64,000 bases of DNA, taken from assembly GCF_050624435.1 (NCBI RefSeq), contig NC_134535.1, forward strand, positions 71,358,494 to 71,422,493, read 5' to 3'. Position numbers and translations under genes: made by a program. Under the pieces are notes generated by a model. That model was not told the origin of the DNA, searched no databases, and saw only the letters and a list, made by a program, of their open reading frames with translations. Shown in pieces: positions 34,746 through 47,715 of this stretch. This stretch comes from Tenrec ecaudatus (taxonomy: Eukaryota; Chordata; Mammalia; Afrosoricida; Tenrecidae). The number at the start of each line of letters is the position of its first letter. Positions within the stretch are counted from its first letter, which is position 1.

Positions 34746-34867
34746 CTTCAAACCTTTGCTCCAACTCTGGTCTGAGTATTATCACTTGCCTGAAAATTTT
34801 CTTGCCAACAGGGCAGAAATCCAGAAGGGAGAGGCTTGAACCCTACAGCCCTATAACCAATCACTAC

Positions 34868-35380
34868 AGGGGCAGTTACATCATCTGGTGTCAATTTAAG
34901 AATATTAAGAGTGGAGGGGTGGAGCCTCGCTTGTCAATCAGGTCGCAGCTTGATGACCACATTTGGAGGCGTTACAGAGAAAATAGCTCACAGGAGGTCA
35001 GACCTACACTCTCTGCATCATATTCCTGTTGTCAAGCCACATAGAGCTACACTGATGGAGCCAGAACCCTGGTGCTGGAAGAGTCATGTGGAGATCCACA
35101 CCAGAGCTAAGATGCTTCCACTGCCACTGGATCCACAAAGAATTTCCACCCATTGGCCTGTGATCTTCCTGCATTCAGTGTCATTTTATATCCTGTGTGA
35201 GTTTGAAGATGAATTTATAGACTGGTATTGAGCATATGGGTTAATATCATATTTATGGACTTGATCTGGACTGGGCTGGGCTATTTTCCTCATATACAAT
35301 TGCTCTTGATATAAAGCTCTTTCTCATCCACATATGCGTGTCCCTGGATTTGTTTCTCTAGTCAATCAAGACTAACACAG
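34868..35380 (+). mobile_element. TG...CA repeat, copy 3
   Basis: CAGTTACATCATCTGGTGTC, GTGGAGGGGTGGAGCCTCGC, AAGAATTTCCACCCATTGGC, GGACTTGATCTGGACTGGGC and TCTAGTCAATCAAGACTAAC. Confidence 0.6.
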
Positions 35381-37148
35381 CCCCCACCTGGGAACGTATC
35401 CTTCCAACTTCGAGTGAACTCTACGCTTTATTATATCTCTGGATTTTTCTCCTTGTCCTTAAAAATGAGCTGCATGAAACCCTAGTGAGTCTACTGATGT
35501 CAGGAGCAAGTGTGAGGATCAGGAGGTCTTTCCCCGTGTCCAGCCCTGTTGTGAAATGTGTTCCTCTTCCTATCACATTGGCACCACTGGATCCAGTTTC
35601 TCAAAGTGTTCCATAGCCCAGTACCACCTAGTACCTTCTCTACTGACTGCCACCAAATCCCTTGGAGTAGAACACACAGACACCTGCTTGTTGAAATAGA
35701 TCAAGATGCCCAAATAGTCCTTTTGTACAAAATAGTTAACTTCCAGGCTGAGGTTGTAAAGTCTCACATCAGTGACCATCATTAGCATGGTTTCCTCTGA
35801 GGCAAAGCTTCAGCCTGGGTCGGTAATACTGCCAACAATAGACCCTCAGTAAGCTGGGGAGACAGTCTCAGTGACAGAGTTGATATGCCAAGAGGATGGA
35901 TGCCAGAATAGAGTCTGCATTTGGGGGCGAGGAACAGAAACTTGGCTATGCCAGTGTGAGACTGGGGGTGGCAAGGGGGCTTTCATCATTAAAAAGAAAA
36001 AAAAATCAATGAGAGACACATAGGTTACTTGAAATTTAAAATTCCACAGGGGCAAACAAGAAGTTGAAGAATGCGAATGTGAGAGAGGACACAGCCCAGG
36101 GTAATTCTTTTAGAGATTTGTTTGACCCGGCGCGTTTTTCTTAGGATCAGATATAACATCTCTCTGCCTTTGGAAAACATAGCTAAAGGAGTCAGGCATA
36201 TGACATCAGATCTAATAATCAAACGGTGATAAGGTTTAAGACATCATTTAATTCTCTAATCTGATGAAATTGGGACTGTCAGCAGAGACTTTCAAAGCAG
36301 AAGTCTTCCTACTCTCCACTCACTTTGCTTTGCAAATGTGGTCCAATGCAGTCTGAAAGCATTCTTTGTTCTGTTGCCCAGGGAAAGTTGCCCTATTCAG
36401 ATTCCTGACATTGTCACCACTTTCTCATTAGAATTTCCTTAGTCATCTGATGTTGACTACTATTTATTTACTTCCTTGAGGGTGAGTGAGAAATTATAAT
36501 TCCATCACTGAGATTCCTGATCACGTATCCTGCTATGTAATGCCTACCTCCAAAGTGTGCCGCCACCTCACTGGAGTTCTTTAAATTAAGTCTTCCAAAC
36601 TCCATCTTTTCCAACACTCACGTTTCTAAGCCTCTCCTGTTTCAACGGAATTCAGCAGATGTCCTTTTCAAACAACTTCCTCATGGAACAAAGGGGGCAC
36701 TGAGCAAGAACTATCCTCCAGGGGCCACTTGCTAGCATCTTATGAATCCACGAAAAGAAATTGAAAATCAAGTTTCTGTAATATTTACCATCCCAGTTTT
36801 ATTTTCCCATTTACCTCTCTTCCTCACTAAGCTGGTACAGATTGCTGCATTAAAAATCATTCATAGATAGGCTTTCTTAGTAAGAGGTAGATTGTCTTTG
36901 AAAAGTTATTTCATATTTGGTGAATAAGTTTATTCCTGGGCAGATAGATTTCATTTTTGTGCTGATGTGACCCAGCCAACTAATATAGTTCTCCAAATCA
37001 AAACCGAAACCGCCCGTATCAAATGTAGGAGATGCACCGAGTAGTGAAGCTTAGGCCGGACTCCGGCCTGGATTTGATGTGTGTGAGGGCCTTTTCCTTT
37101 AGTGCAATATCTCTGTGATAAAGCATCTGGAGAATCCCCAGCCAAGAG
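35381..37148. other. Intron, no recognised feature
   Basis: 1.8 kb of unique-looking DNA. No gene is recognised. Confidence 0.4.
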
Positions 37149-37505
37149 CTATTGGAGGGCATAACTTGATACAAATCCCATAAGCAAGCAAATAATGAAT
37201 TCAAATACGAGATTGGTGATCATTACCTCATACTGCAGGATAAAAGCAAAACCAATTTTTCCACCCATGAGCTCCCAGATATACTCTATTAAAGAAATTG
37301 GTCCATGAGACACAACCTCAGAGATTAAACCATTAAAGAAAAATGAATCGCTCCCTTCCTTGGGCTGGTACACGAGCCGGCAGGACAAAAACAGAACCAT
37401 CTGCAGAGAGCGGGCCGATTCTGAAGTACTATGCGGGTCAGGAATGGATGCAGCCTTATAGACTAATGACAGAAACAAGTCTAAGGTCAAGATTAGAAGA
37501 CCCAA
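37149..37505 (-). other. Unexplained 118-codon open frame
   Basis: This is the longest open frame in the intron that is not over a recognised repeat. It lies on the gene strand and contains hydrophobic stretches such as NLVFEFIICLLMGFVSSYAL. I recognise no family and see no splice-site framing. It may be chance or an old element. Confidence 0.15.
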
Positions 37506-37603
37506 TCACCCAAAAAAGTCCAATCCCTTGCATCAAAGTATTGACATTTTAAAAATGTGAAGGAAAGTGCTATTTAAGGGGGGAAAATTCTCTATAGTTG
37601 TGT

Positions 37604-38112
37604 CAGTCCCGGTAGACTAGAGAAGCAAATCCATGGACACACATATGTGTATAAGAAAGAGATTTATATACAAGAGCAATTGAATATTGAGAGAACATCC
37701 GAGCCCAGTCCAGATCAAGTCCAATATTAGCCCATAAGTCTGATAGCAATCTATAAAGTCCACTTCATACTCATGAAACATATGCAAGGATGCCGAGCCT
37801 AGAAGATCACAGGCCAGTGGGTAGAAAGTCTTTGGATCCAGTGTCATTGGAAATATCTCAGGGCTAGCCGGGGTCTCTCTGTGGCTTCTCCAGCTCCCAA
37901 GGTCTGGTTGCGTCCATGTGGTTTGTCTTCTGCAATGTCTCCCACGGAATTGCAGAGAGAAAGAGGTGTCTTCCGCTTCCAAGGAAGAAGTACCAGATTT
38001 CTCAGAATTCTCAGAAGGCCATGCCCACACAGATTGACAGCCTACACTCCACACCTACACTCTTCATCCTTAAATTGACACCAAATTTGGTGATTGCCAC
38101 AATAGTGAATTA
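37604..38112 (-). mobile_element. TG...CA repeat, copy 4 (inverted)
   Basis: In inverse order: CGGTAGACTAGAGAAGCAAA, GAGCAATTGAATATTGAGAG, CCCAGTCCAGATCAAGTCC, ACAGGCCAGTGGGTAGAAAG and AATTGACACCAAATTTGGTG. Confidence 0.65.
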
Positions 38113-39104
38113 GGTGAAAGCTCAAAAAGTCTTATTACAGTTTTATATTGAACAATTCATACATGTCTTGTTTCAACATATCCACTGCAATACTCACTAT
38201 ATTCCACTTCCTTTCAGTGCTTCCATCTCTGTCTTTACTCTGACCTCTGTCTTTGGGAACATGCGGTCCATTTGCTCTTCAGTGGTTGATCATTCTAACA
38301 CAGGGATGAGTTCACCGCGGGACCTGCAGGGTGCTTCAAGGACATAGTCTTGGTGATTCCACCCCTCTCTCTCTGACCAGTAAGCATGGTCTCTTTTATG
38401 GTTTTCAGTTCCATTTCACATTTTTCTTCCATTCCATGTAGATGTTCAAATGAGATCCTTTTCAGAGATGTAGCTGAGCAGCACCATCTACTTTGTCTGC
38501 TCTCGGGGTATGGACACTAATATTTGCATGCTCATTAGTCCACTAGCTCACTGGACTGATTATTTTCGTATGTCTTTTGATTTTCATCACTGCTTTCTTG
38601 TAGATAGAAAGGGACCAATATTCGCACCTTAGATGGCTGGTCACAAGCATTTAGGACACCAGTCAGTCCTCATCAAAGTAGGGAATAGAACCTTATTTTT
38701 GTGAATTGTTTTATTAATTGACCTTAGTGTCCCCTGAAAGAAAAATCCCATTTAATGCATCTGATTACTCAAGAAGTATACCCACTGTTGTTCCAGCAAT
38801 AGCAATTAAATAACAATACTATCTTGATCATCATCAAATGCCTACTTTAGAGTAAGATTCTTTGTGATATTAACACAAGAAAGATAATTAGAAATTCCAT
38901 TGAATAGTTTAAAAGCTCCATCACTAGACAATATTCTCTTGTTAGAAATCCAATAAACTGGTCTACAGGTCCACTTTTTTATCAGTGAATCCAATTACAA
39001 TTGATTTCACTGGCATTGTAACTTACTATGAAACTTTAATTTTCCAGTGATCTCATAGGAAGACAAAGGATACACGGAGCATCTTTGTTATTATACTATA
39101 ATTT
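38113..39104. other. Intron, no recognised feature
   Basis: Nothing recognised. Confidence 0.4.
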
Positions 39105-40200
39105 TTAAGATGGATTTCGGCTGAAGGCAAAGAATACAAGAAAGACATTAACGTGTGTTTTATTGACTATTCAAAGACCACTGACTGGGTGGAGACAAAC
39201 AAAGTATGAATAATATTGTAAAAAAACTGGAATTCTAGAACACTCATTGGGCTCATGTGGAACCTGTACATAGACCAGGAGGAGATTGTTAGGAAAGAGC
39301 AAGGAGGCACAATCATGTGCTTTGAAATGAAGAAAGGTGGCAGGGTTGTACCTTTCCCTCTATTTATACAATCTGTATGCTGAGGAAATAACTGGAGACA
39401 CTGGGTCATACATAAAGAGGAGTACACCTTCCGGATTGTAGGAAAGCTAGTCAACCACCGGCACTACGCAGATGGCATAACTTGGCTGAAAGCGAAGAGA
39501 ACGTGAAGAATTTACTAATGAAGGTAAAAAAAATTGCAGCCTTCCATATAAATTACATGTCAAAATAGAGGTAACAAATATCATCACAAGTGGACTAATA
39601 AGCAGCATCATGATAAACAAAAAGCTGATATTGTCGAGGATTTATTTTTTTCTTCACTCCATAATCAACAGTCAAGGAAGCAGCACACCAGCAAATAAGT
39701 CAAATAATGCGTTGTATTTGGCAAATCAACTGCACACGACCTCTTTATCATGCTAGAAAGAGCAAAGATGGAACTTTCCAGAGTAAGATCCTGAGGTGCT
39801 CGATGCCAGCCCTGGCATTTCCAATCGCCCCATATGCATATAAAAGCTAGGCAGTGACTAAGAAAGCCCAAAGAGTTGCTGTCTCTGCATTATGGTGTTG
39901 GCAAATAAGATTGAATTCACCACTGAAAGCCACGAGGAAGGACGATCTGTCGGAAGAAGCACTGTCCGAACGCTCCTTAGAAGTGAGCCTGAGGCGGCCT
40001 CCCACGTACGTGCACCTGCTCTCCGGAGAGACGGACTCCTGGAGTAGGCGGGCGCGCTCGGGGAAAGCAGAGGGTCTGTCCAAGATGGGAGAAGCTTCGG
40101 AACCATGCCCGGTTTCCGCGAGAGGAGAAGCGAAGTCAGACGAGAACCAAGGGACGAGAAGGTGGAAACTGAAAGAGTGAAGAGGCCCCATTGTGTAATG
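39105..40200 (+). mobile_element. RTE/BovB LINE, reverse transcriptase part to near the 3' end
   Basis: TGTTTTATTGACTATTCAAA, TGTGGAACCTGTACATAGAC, CAATCTGTATGCTGAGGAAA, AAGCAGCATCATGATAAAC, CATTATGGTGTTGGCAAATA and GCTCCTTAGAAGTGAG follow the BovB order. Stops and frameshifts are frequent. The last 300 bp (39901-40200) are unusually CpG-rich. Confidence 0.85.
39901..40200. promoter_or_regulatory. CpG-island-like patch within a BovB copy
   Basis: By hand count: 100 G, 70 C and 21 CpG in 300 bp, which gives 57% GC and an observed/expected CpG ratio of about 0.9. The surroundings are AT-rich and nearly CpG-free. This meets the usual CpG-island thresholds, but promoter function is only a hypothesis. 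Confidence 0.45.
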
Positions 40201-42867
40201 CTAACACCGTTTCACAGAGACCTGGGGGAAGACTGGTGGGAAAGCCGGCACAGAGGAACGGGATTGGAGGGAGCACAAGCGACCGGGAAGATTTGGGTTG
40301 GGCATAAAGGATTGATAGATGTGAGGAAGTAAATGGTCTTCGTTTCCAGGGTAAACTTGATAGTTGAGATGTACGGATCTGCTTGTCTGCAGTCAGAAGT
40401 TGTGTGCCGAGAGTCGGAAAGTGATGTCTGCCCACACTGCTGCTTGGATGGGACCATTTATGCATAAAGGTTGTCCTTTCCTGCCCCGGTGAAGTACATA
40501 GAGAGATCATCTGCAGGCTTCTGGATCAATCCAGCCCTGAAGAATGCCTGCTCAGGTTGGGGAGAAAATTAGTTCCTTATAAAGATTCTTCCGTCAATGA
40601 ACCTTATTCCTTATTGTTCCAGGCGCAGGGAATGCGTGTGTGGTGTGTCAAATTAATATTAGAAGAGTTTTGTTTCTGACCTTTTTGGGGTATGAATTCA
40701 AATATTTCACTTAAATCTCCCCAACTTGTTTGATTCTATGATTATGAAATTGCTGCTCCTCGATAAACCATCTCGTTGAACCCCCTCCCGTGCCAGCCTT
40801 AGCAACTCTCCATATTCCTTTGTCTCCTACATGCTTCACGAACATTTCTTTCCTTCCCGTTCAACTTTTACTCTTTCTTAAAAAATCTAGCTTAAACTTC
40901 TCTTCTCATACAAAGATACTCAGGAGTGTCTGTTTCGGGAGATGTACTATCTTGTTTTAACCACGGACACCCTCTCCTGTCAGATGTTACTGCACGGTGG
41001 CATTTCAACAGCAATTGCCTTGAGGGCTTATTAAAACTATGCATTAGGATAGAATTTTCTCACCACGATCTTGGCCTCATTTCGATGAGAATCTCCGTGA
41101 GAGGTAAAAAAATGCATTGTGTCTCTTTTTCTCAGAATTGTTCATGTGGTTGAGGGTTTAATTTTATTCTAATGTTACATGTATAGCAAGCCCGATTATA
41201 CACAACATTTTGATTGCTCTGAGGTATTTCACGATGAATATATATTAACATCCGTGTTGAAAACCAGTGGAAATAACATCTTGGAATTTTATTTGAATAT
41301 AGTATAGAACCAGTAGGGTCACCACTTCTACCATACAGTGCAGGGTTACCTTGATAAGGCCCAGTGAAATGCCTGCCATCTGAGACCTGTTCCAGTCCAC
41401 TGGAGGACCTCTGACCTAACAATGCTTCATTACACAGCACTTTATTCCTTTCAGAATGGGCATATTCTCCTAAGTGACATCAAGAGATAAAACAACTTAC
41501 CACAAACAGAACTCCTATTCCCTAAGAGCGGATGTAAAGCAGCTTACTTCTAACGGCTGCAATGCATCATAAATTCAAATGAATTAGCGGCCATTAAGCC
41601 ACAGGCTCCCACCATTTGCATTACAGATGAGGTTTAGACATCAGGCATTACTAGAACCACCTTTCATCTGAAGAGTGATCTTGATATTCTTCAACCGAAG
41701 CACATTAAAATGATCCAATGAAATAGATTGACTTCAGGGAGGATATAGCATGTTATGCGTGTGATGAGAATATTATTTAGGTCTCCTAGTTGCCAAAAAC
41801 CATTTTCTTCCAGTATAAAAACTGTTTTTTTGAAGTAGAAGTTAAATATGCCTCAAATCAAAATGACTTTTCAGGCACCTCGTAGTGTTAAACTATTTAT
41901 ACCTCAGCTGTTTGCCACCTAAATCACGAAGCACACAGGGAGTGTTCAAAATATATTCATGAGCTGTACAAGACAATTTTGCTTTCACTTTGGTATCATA
42001 TGTAAACTCCTTTCAAAATGATTTAGTTGTTATATGGGAAAATGGCTTGGGCTGTATTGTTGGTGCCATAGAATAGGTAACTTCAAGTTGAATTTCAAGA
42101 AACTAGGAAGTAATGCACTAATGTAGGATTTTATAATATAGAGTGCCTTTGTTAAAAGAATGTGAGAAAACTAATAAACAACATTTTTAGACTCTTTCTT
42201 TTGAATACATTGGAAGAAAATCTAATGTAAATAAAGAATTTCAATTACCTAATTCATGAAAGTACCCAAGCCCAAACAACCAAAATTTTACAGGCTTTAA
42301 AAATTTTAGGTATAACTGTCATTTTAGCCAACATCTCCCAGATAATTGCTAATTATTTCTATATGGTAACTAAATAATTTGCATAATGAGAATATAAACT
42401 TGTCATTCATATGTTTATTCACCTTCCCAAGTTCTTCTTGGTTCTTCCTACTGATAACTTTCATGATTTTCCCCAAGAGACATTTTTTTTTAAGTGCTCT
42501 CTTACTTCAATGGTTATAAAAATCAGCTCGCACCTCTATTTTGCAAGATTGGTGTTGGCTGGCAGCGAAAGGCGGAGGAAGCCAATAGCTGACTGCACTA
42601 GAAATCGAACTAGATCTAGCTCAAGCATGCCGTCAATTTAATGGAGTGAGGGGGTGCTGAATTACACATGAAGGGAGGAGCTAGCACAGCACTGGATGTC
42701 AGCACAACTTTGATGAGGTCGCTTGTATGCATAAAACAGCAGATAAAGGTGGAGCTTGGGTATTAGAGAAATTAAGACATGTAGGAAGAAAGGAGCTAGT
42801 ACTCCTTAAGAAAGGCAGGTATATGAGGTGAAACCAGAAATTATATACTGGGACTTGGTCAGATACC
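40201..42867. other. Intron, no recognised feature
   Basis: Moderately GC-rich to about 40330, then ordinary AT-rich DNA. I recognise no gene or repeat. Confidence 0.4.
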
Positions 42868-43055
42868 CAGAGGGGCACAGGTGAGTGCTTAACTAATAAC
42901 TCAAGGGCTGACCATTGTAATTCACACAGAGGAACTCAGGAAAAGAGGCCTGCCTATCTGTTTCCCCAAGATCACAGCCCTGTAAATCCTACACAGCATC
43001 TACAGGACTGCCATGAGTAGGAACTGACCTGATTGCAATGGTTAAAAACAGGCTT
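42868..43055 (+). mobile_element. AfroSINE variant
   Basis: GTGAGTGCTTAACTAATAAC, AGGCCTGCCTATCTGTTTCC, AAGATCACAGCCCTGTAAAT and CTGCCATGAGTAGGAACTGA. Confidence 0.7.
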
Positions 43056-43764
43056 TGGCCACAGAATCCCCTTCCTATGCGCATTACACTTTCCTCTATC
43101 AGTGTTGGCATATTTCCTTTAGAAGCTATGGACATTCATTAGGCACCATTATGTTTTCTGACACAAACATTACCCAAAGGAATATTGTAAAATATGTGAC
43201 ATACTAATGAGACTTTTCTCCATGTGCGATTTTGTGTAAAAATAGCTGAGTCAAGTTAGGATAATGTAACCCCCCATGAGGAGATCTAACTAGTGAAATT
43301 AACTCCATAAAGGGATTTGCTCTGAGTAGCCAACCAAATAAAAGCTATTTTCCTTGTGGGTGTGGCCTGTTTCCATTATAGGTGGATGCTGTGAAAACAC
43401 AGATGCTTTTTACTGGAACTGGATGTTGAGTCTGACTCATTGCCCAACGTCTGGATATGTAGACTTGAGTCAATGGCTTGCCATGCTGAATGGTGATTCT
43501 GGGAATCATCAGCAGTGTGCCATCTTATCTGCTACCCTTAGGTTCACCCACTTCTGCCTGGATAACTCTGCCATGTGACCTGCCTATTTTCTCTGCAGTT
43601 ATATGAATCAAAAGAAGCATTTTCTTTTTTAGTGCATGAAAACCTTCCGTATTTCCCCCCTCTCATTTATTTTATCACAAAAATCTGGTAAATACAAGGA
43701 TTACTATTTAAGTGGTGTAACTATCATTTAAAAATAATATGAGTTGAAAAAAGGAGAATCTCAG
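43056..43764. other. Intron, possible unidentified repeat
   Basis: About 43340-43600 (GGGTGTGGCCTGTTTCC ... GACCTGCCTATTTTCTCTGC) reads like an interspersed element, but I cannot assign it. Confidence 0.3.
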
Positions 43765-44055
43765 ATTCATTCAAAGACTTGTCTGTGATCACACAGCTCC
43801 TTGTGGAGAAGCTGAGGTGTGACGCCACGTCCTTTACTTCTGCAAAGAATCCTCATTCCTACACATCAGTGTGGCATTAAATGGTGCTCACTCATGCTTT
43901 AGAAGCACATGAGTCTTTTTTTATTAGAATTTTCCCTTTTCGTGTGAATCACTTGAGGTCTGTGTGAAAAAGCCAAGGGGCTACATTATTTTCACATTAT
44001 AAATGAGGAAATAAGACTGAGAGAGGCTCTTACAGGTAACAAATGGGGAAGCAAT
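43765..44055 (-). mobile_element. Two MIR-like fragments, inverted
   Basis: TCTGTGATCACACAGCTCCT (43781 on) and AATGAGGAAATAAGACTGAG (44003 on) match the inverted MIR core and 3' region. Confidence 0.5.
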
Positions 44056-44214
44056 GACATATATTTTTTAATCTTTTTATTCTAAGTCCGATGTTCATGT
44101 ACTCCATGGCTCAAAAAAAGTGGATAAAAACTTATTGGGAATTATATCAAGGGCTCTTACCGTGCCATCAGACACTTCAAAGCAGGGGGCTTGAGGCGGC
44201 ACAGCTGGCGTTCC

Positions 44215-44395
44215 TAGTATCGGTCCTCTCATCTTTCACCATTTAACCTTTCTAAACTCCAGTTTTCTCATCTGGAAAATGATGACCAGACTCCTTCCCC
44301 AAACTCCTAAGATGCTTAAAATTCAGGTAAGGTAATGCATGTTAAAGAATCTTATAACCTTTGAAACACTGCACAAATATAAAATGATAGGCTTC
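44215..44395 (+). mobile_element. MIR-like ancient SINE
   Basis: AACCTTTCTAAACTCCAGTT, TTCTCATCTGGAAAATGATG and GGTAATGCATGTTAAAGAAT follow the MIR 3' half. Confidence 0.65.
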
Positions 44396-46129
44396 TGCCA
44401 CTTAGTTTAAGGTTCTCTGAAGATGGCTTAAGGAGATTTTCTTATTAACCAAACTAAAATGTAAGATTCCATGTACATGTAAGCGTGAACATTTTTGTGT
44501 AATCATTCGCACTATGCATTGTTAATGATTTATTAAACAAACTAAATTAGGCTCAACCAGATATGTAAATAAGGTAGTTGGCATAACAATATTTAGGCTA
44601 TGTCCTAGTAGAACTTTAATAAATATATTTCATTTCGATTACATTTTCATAAGAATTTATTTTATGGAGAGAGCTTTTCTCCCCTTTGCTCCTAATCTAC
44701 TAAACAGCACAAAGCTCTTCATGGGCCGTGGGATCCACGAAAGGGGAAGTTGGATGGAAAAACACTACTGTGAGTAAGCATAGGTAGTAAAGAGAGACAC
44801 AAGAGTCTGAAGTTCTTGGAAATGTTAACAAATGCATTGCAGAAAATCCTTGGGGTAAAAGAGATTCATTCCTAACTGTCTCAATAATTTTTCAGGAATT
44901 CAAACTATTCTGCCCAGTTCATATAGCCAAAAAACACTGAATTATTTTGAGTTTTGATAAACCAGAAAGCTAAAATGAGAAAAAAAAGACTAGCTGAATT
45001 CTTACTAAAATCTTAATCGTCCTATTATGAAAGACAGGCAGTACATATTTTACAGGGCAAAAATCCCTTGCCCTTAGATTTTAACACAGCCCTAATTAGC
45101 AGGGTCCTGCTCTAACATGACAGCCAACCCTGCCACTTTGACTGTGTTGCTAGCCCAATAATCCAATCCTACACATCCGGTCCCTGAAAAGGCTAACTTA
45201 GCCTCTTCCAAATTTCCCATTCCATGGTTATGACCGAGTTTTATGGAGTAGCCTGCTGAACCCACCAAGTTGCAATGCTTCCAGTTTGTTCCCTTTAATT
45301 GGCCCTGGCAGAATTCACATACAGGGAAATTCAGAAGTGTCCACTAGTGATTCATCAGAACTCAAGGACTGCCTGTATTCCATGGGACAGGATGGTGACA
45401 AACCATCCCATTCTGAAAAGAAACTATTTGAAGAGGAAGTTGCTGAGCCAGGTGTTTGGAATTTGAATTCATGACAAAATAGATTAGCATATTTTGCCCA
45501 AATACTCAGACAAAATATTCCATTATAGAGCATTAACCCGATTGGCTTAGCTATGCCAGTCCCTGTGTCGTCTAGTGACTTCCTTAGTTAATTAAATAAT
45601 ATTGGCTTATTGCTTTACCAATATTTGTACTCCACTACAACTAAGTATAATATATGCCTATATCTAACATATCTAATTCTCAAAATTATATTTATATACC
45701 AATTAAAGAAATCAAGAATATTTGGAAACTCTAGCATCTGTGCTCATGATTTTGGGAACCAAAGTTCCTGGCTATTTACAACTTTAGAAGGTCTAATCTG
45801 CTGAAGTAAACCTAACACTATGCATACACATGACAGTGGATTAGGAGTTCTTGATGAATGGTACTGATAGAGGTGCACCGATGTAAGAATCAGAAGATTT
45901 CTCCTTGTGTTCTGCGTGTTTCAAAGAACACTGACATCAGTGAGAACATTTATTGATAGCAATAAATGATTTGGATTTTCAAGGGAAGGCTTCAATAGAT
46001 CCTGGTAGATCAAGGAGTGACTGGGAATCCCTACTCTAGAAAGTTAAGACTAGCTTCCCACAGGTAGTTCAGCCAAAGTCAAACTCTGTCTAGAATCTAA
46101 GGTGTTTTCTTTGTATCCTGGATGGAACA
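44396..46129. other. Intron, no recognised feature
   Basis: Nothing recognised. Confidence 0.4.
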
Positions 46130-46310
46130 GGCAGTTCGTGTTCAGGTGCTAACCTAAGTGCCAGTGGACTCTCTGGGCAGCCCCACAGAAGGAAGGTCTG
46201 ACAATCTATTTCTGTTAAGACAACAATCAAGATGACCCTGTGGAGCAGTTCTACTCTAGGGGCTGTCATGGGTCAAAATTGAGTCAATGACAATAGTTAT
46301 TTTGTGGCAG
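46130..46310 (+). mobile_element. AfroSINE variant
   Basis: GGTGCTAACCTAAGTGCCAG, AGAAGGAAGGTCTGACAATC, CTGTGGAGCAGTTCTACTCT and GGCTGTCATGGGTCAAAATT. Confidence 0.75.
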
Positions 46311-47086
46311 GGCACCTGGTACAACTTAAGTTGATGTTCCATAAATTGTCTGTGGTTTGTATGAATGAATCCTTTCCTAGATCTCCTTTTAACTCAAATA
46401 CTCCTATATACTTTCAAGAGAAGCAAAGAAAAAGAGGATAACACTTGGTTCAATCTCAGTCACCTAAATTGGTAAGTTAGCCTCACTATGCTATTTGAAA
46501 GCTGTGTTTAGCATTTCCTAAACTGTCCTACAACGTTCAAGAGTCTACATTTAACAGGTCAGTTTTAAGTGATAAATAACCACAACTTGGCCAAAGGCAC
46601 AAAATACTGAATTTATCAGTTTACAAGGTAAAACTCTGCCCCATGTCATAGAATTATCTTTAAAGTAACAAACACATGTGATTAGAAACCTTCTAGCTCG
46701 ACAACTCTTTCACTAACTAGAACCTCTACAACCATAACAAAGCTTGAGGATCCAGTAGACAAAGTCAAGTCACAAAGGCGCTAGTTTTCATAGATGCAAA
46801 GAACAAATGACTGACTAAAATGCTTACAATCAAAGATGACATGGAAATGTTTAAAGAAGAATGACATGTGAGTTATAAAATACTGAATAGGAGAAGACTG
46901 GCACACATGTGCATGCATGTGTGTAGTACACATGCGCATAAAATATGTCATTTTTTCCAGACAAATGACTTTTTCTTGTTACCAATGACTTTCAGGAAGA
47001 CAGAAATCATAAGGAAATTGTTCAAGAGAAGAAAGAAGAAGAGTGTCATGGCCAGTTTGGTAAGCAATCTAGTGACTTATAAATAC
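46311..47086. other. Intron, no recognised feature
   Basis: Nothing recognised. Confidence 0.4.
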
Positions 47087-47629
47087 TGTGGTATGTAAAT
47101 AATCTGTTGTCAATTTGAGAGGATTATAAGTGAAGGGGTGTAGTCTAATCTGACAATCATTGTAGAGCCAATGTGGCCTCGGTGTGGGCATGGACTTCTC
47201 CTGAGGATTCTGCTACTTCATGTACGTCCTCCTTGGAGGTGGGAAACACTCCTTCTGGGCTCACTCTCTGCGAGACATTTCTGAGGGAGGCCACATGAAG
47301 CTAGCCTGAGACATTCAGAGTTTGAGAACTGAAAGACCCACATGGAGACCCCTGCCAGTGCTGAGATGCTGGCCCTGGATCCACAAGACTTCACACCCAC
47401 TGGCCTGTGGTCTTCCTGCACTTGGTGTCATTGTATGTGTTTTGTGAATCTGAAGAGGACTTTATAGATTGACATCGGACATATGGCCTAATATCAGACT
47501 TATGGACTTGATCTGGACTGGGCTGGGATGTTTTCTCACTACTCAATTGTACTTGTATATAAAGCTGTTTTTTATACCCATATGAGTGTATTTATGAATT
47601 TGTTTCTGTAGTCTACCCAGACTAACACA
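47087..47629 (+). mobile_element. TG...CA repeat, copy 5 (about 540 bp, long form)
   Basis: It starts TGTGGTATGTAAATAATCTG and ends GTCTACCCAGACTAACACA. Between these lie GGGGTGTAGTCTAATCTGAC, CTCCTTGGAGGTGGGAAACA, GAGACCCCTGCCAGTGCTGA and TTGTATATAAAGCTG. Together with copy 8 this is the best guide to full length. Confidence 0.7.
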
Positions 47630-47715
47630 CTATGATATTTTGGGAGTGGAATACTAGCAAAACAAATCATAAAGATGCAGAGTAGATGTTTATTTGACTT
47701 CTGCTTCATGGTAGT

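Noticed and set aside
34515-34785. Serine/leucine and arginine/glutamate repeat frames
   Set aside because: Translation of the CT/CCCT microsatellite.
39854-40191. Open frames on both strands over the CpG-rich patch
   Set aside because: The sequence aligns with the BovB 3' region in a decayed copy; the open frames follow from high GC and few stops, not from a gene.
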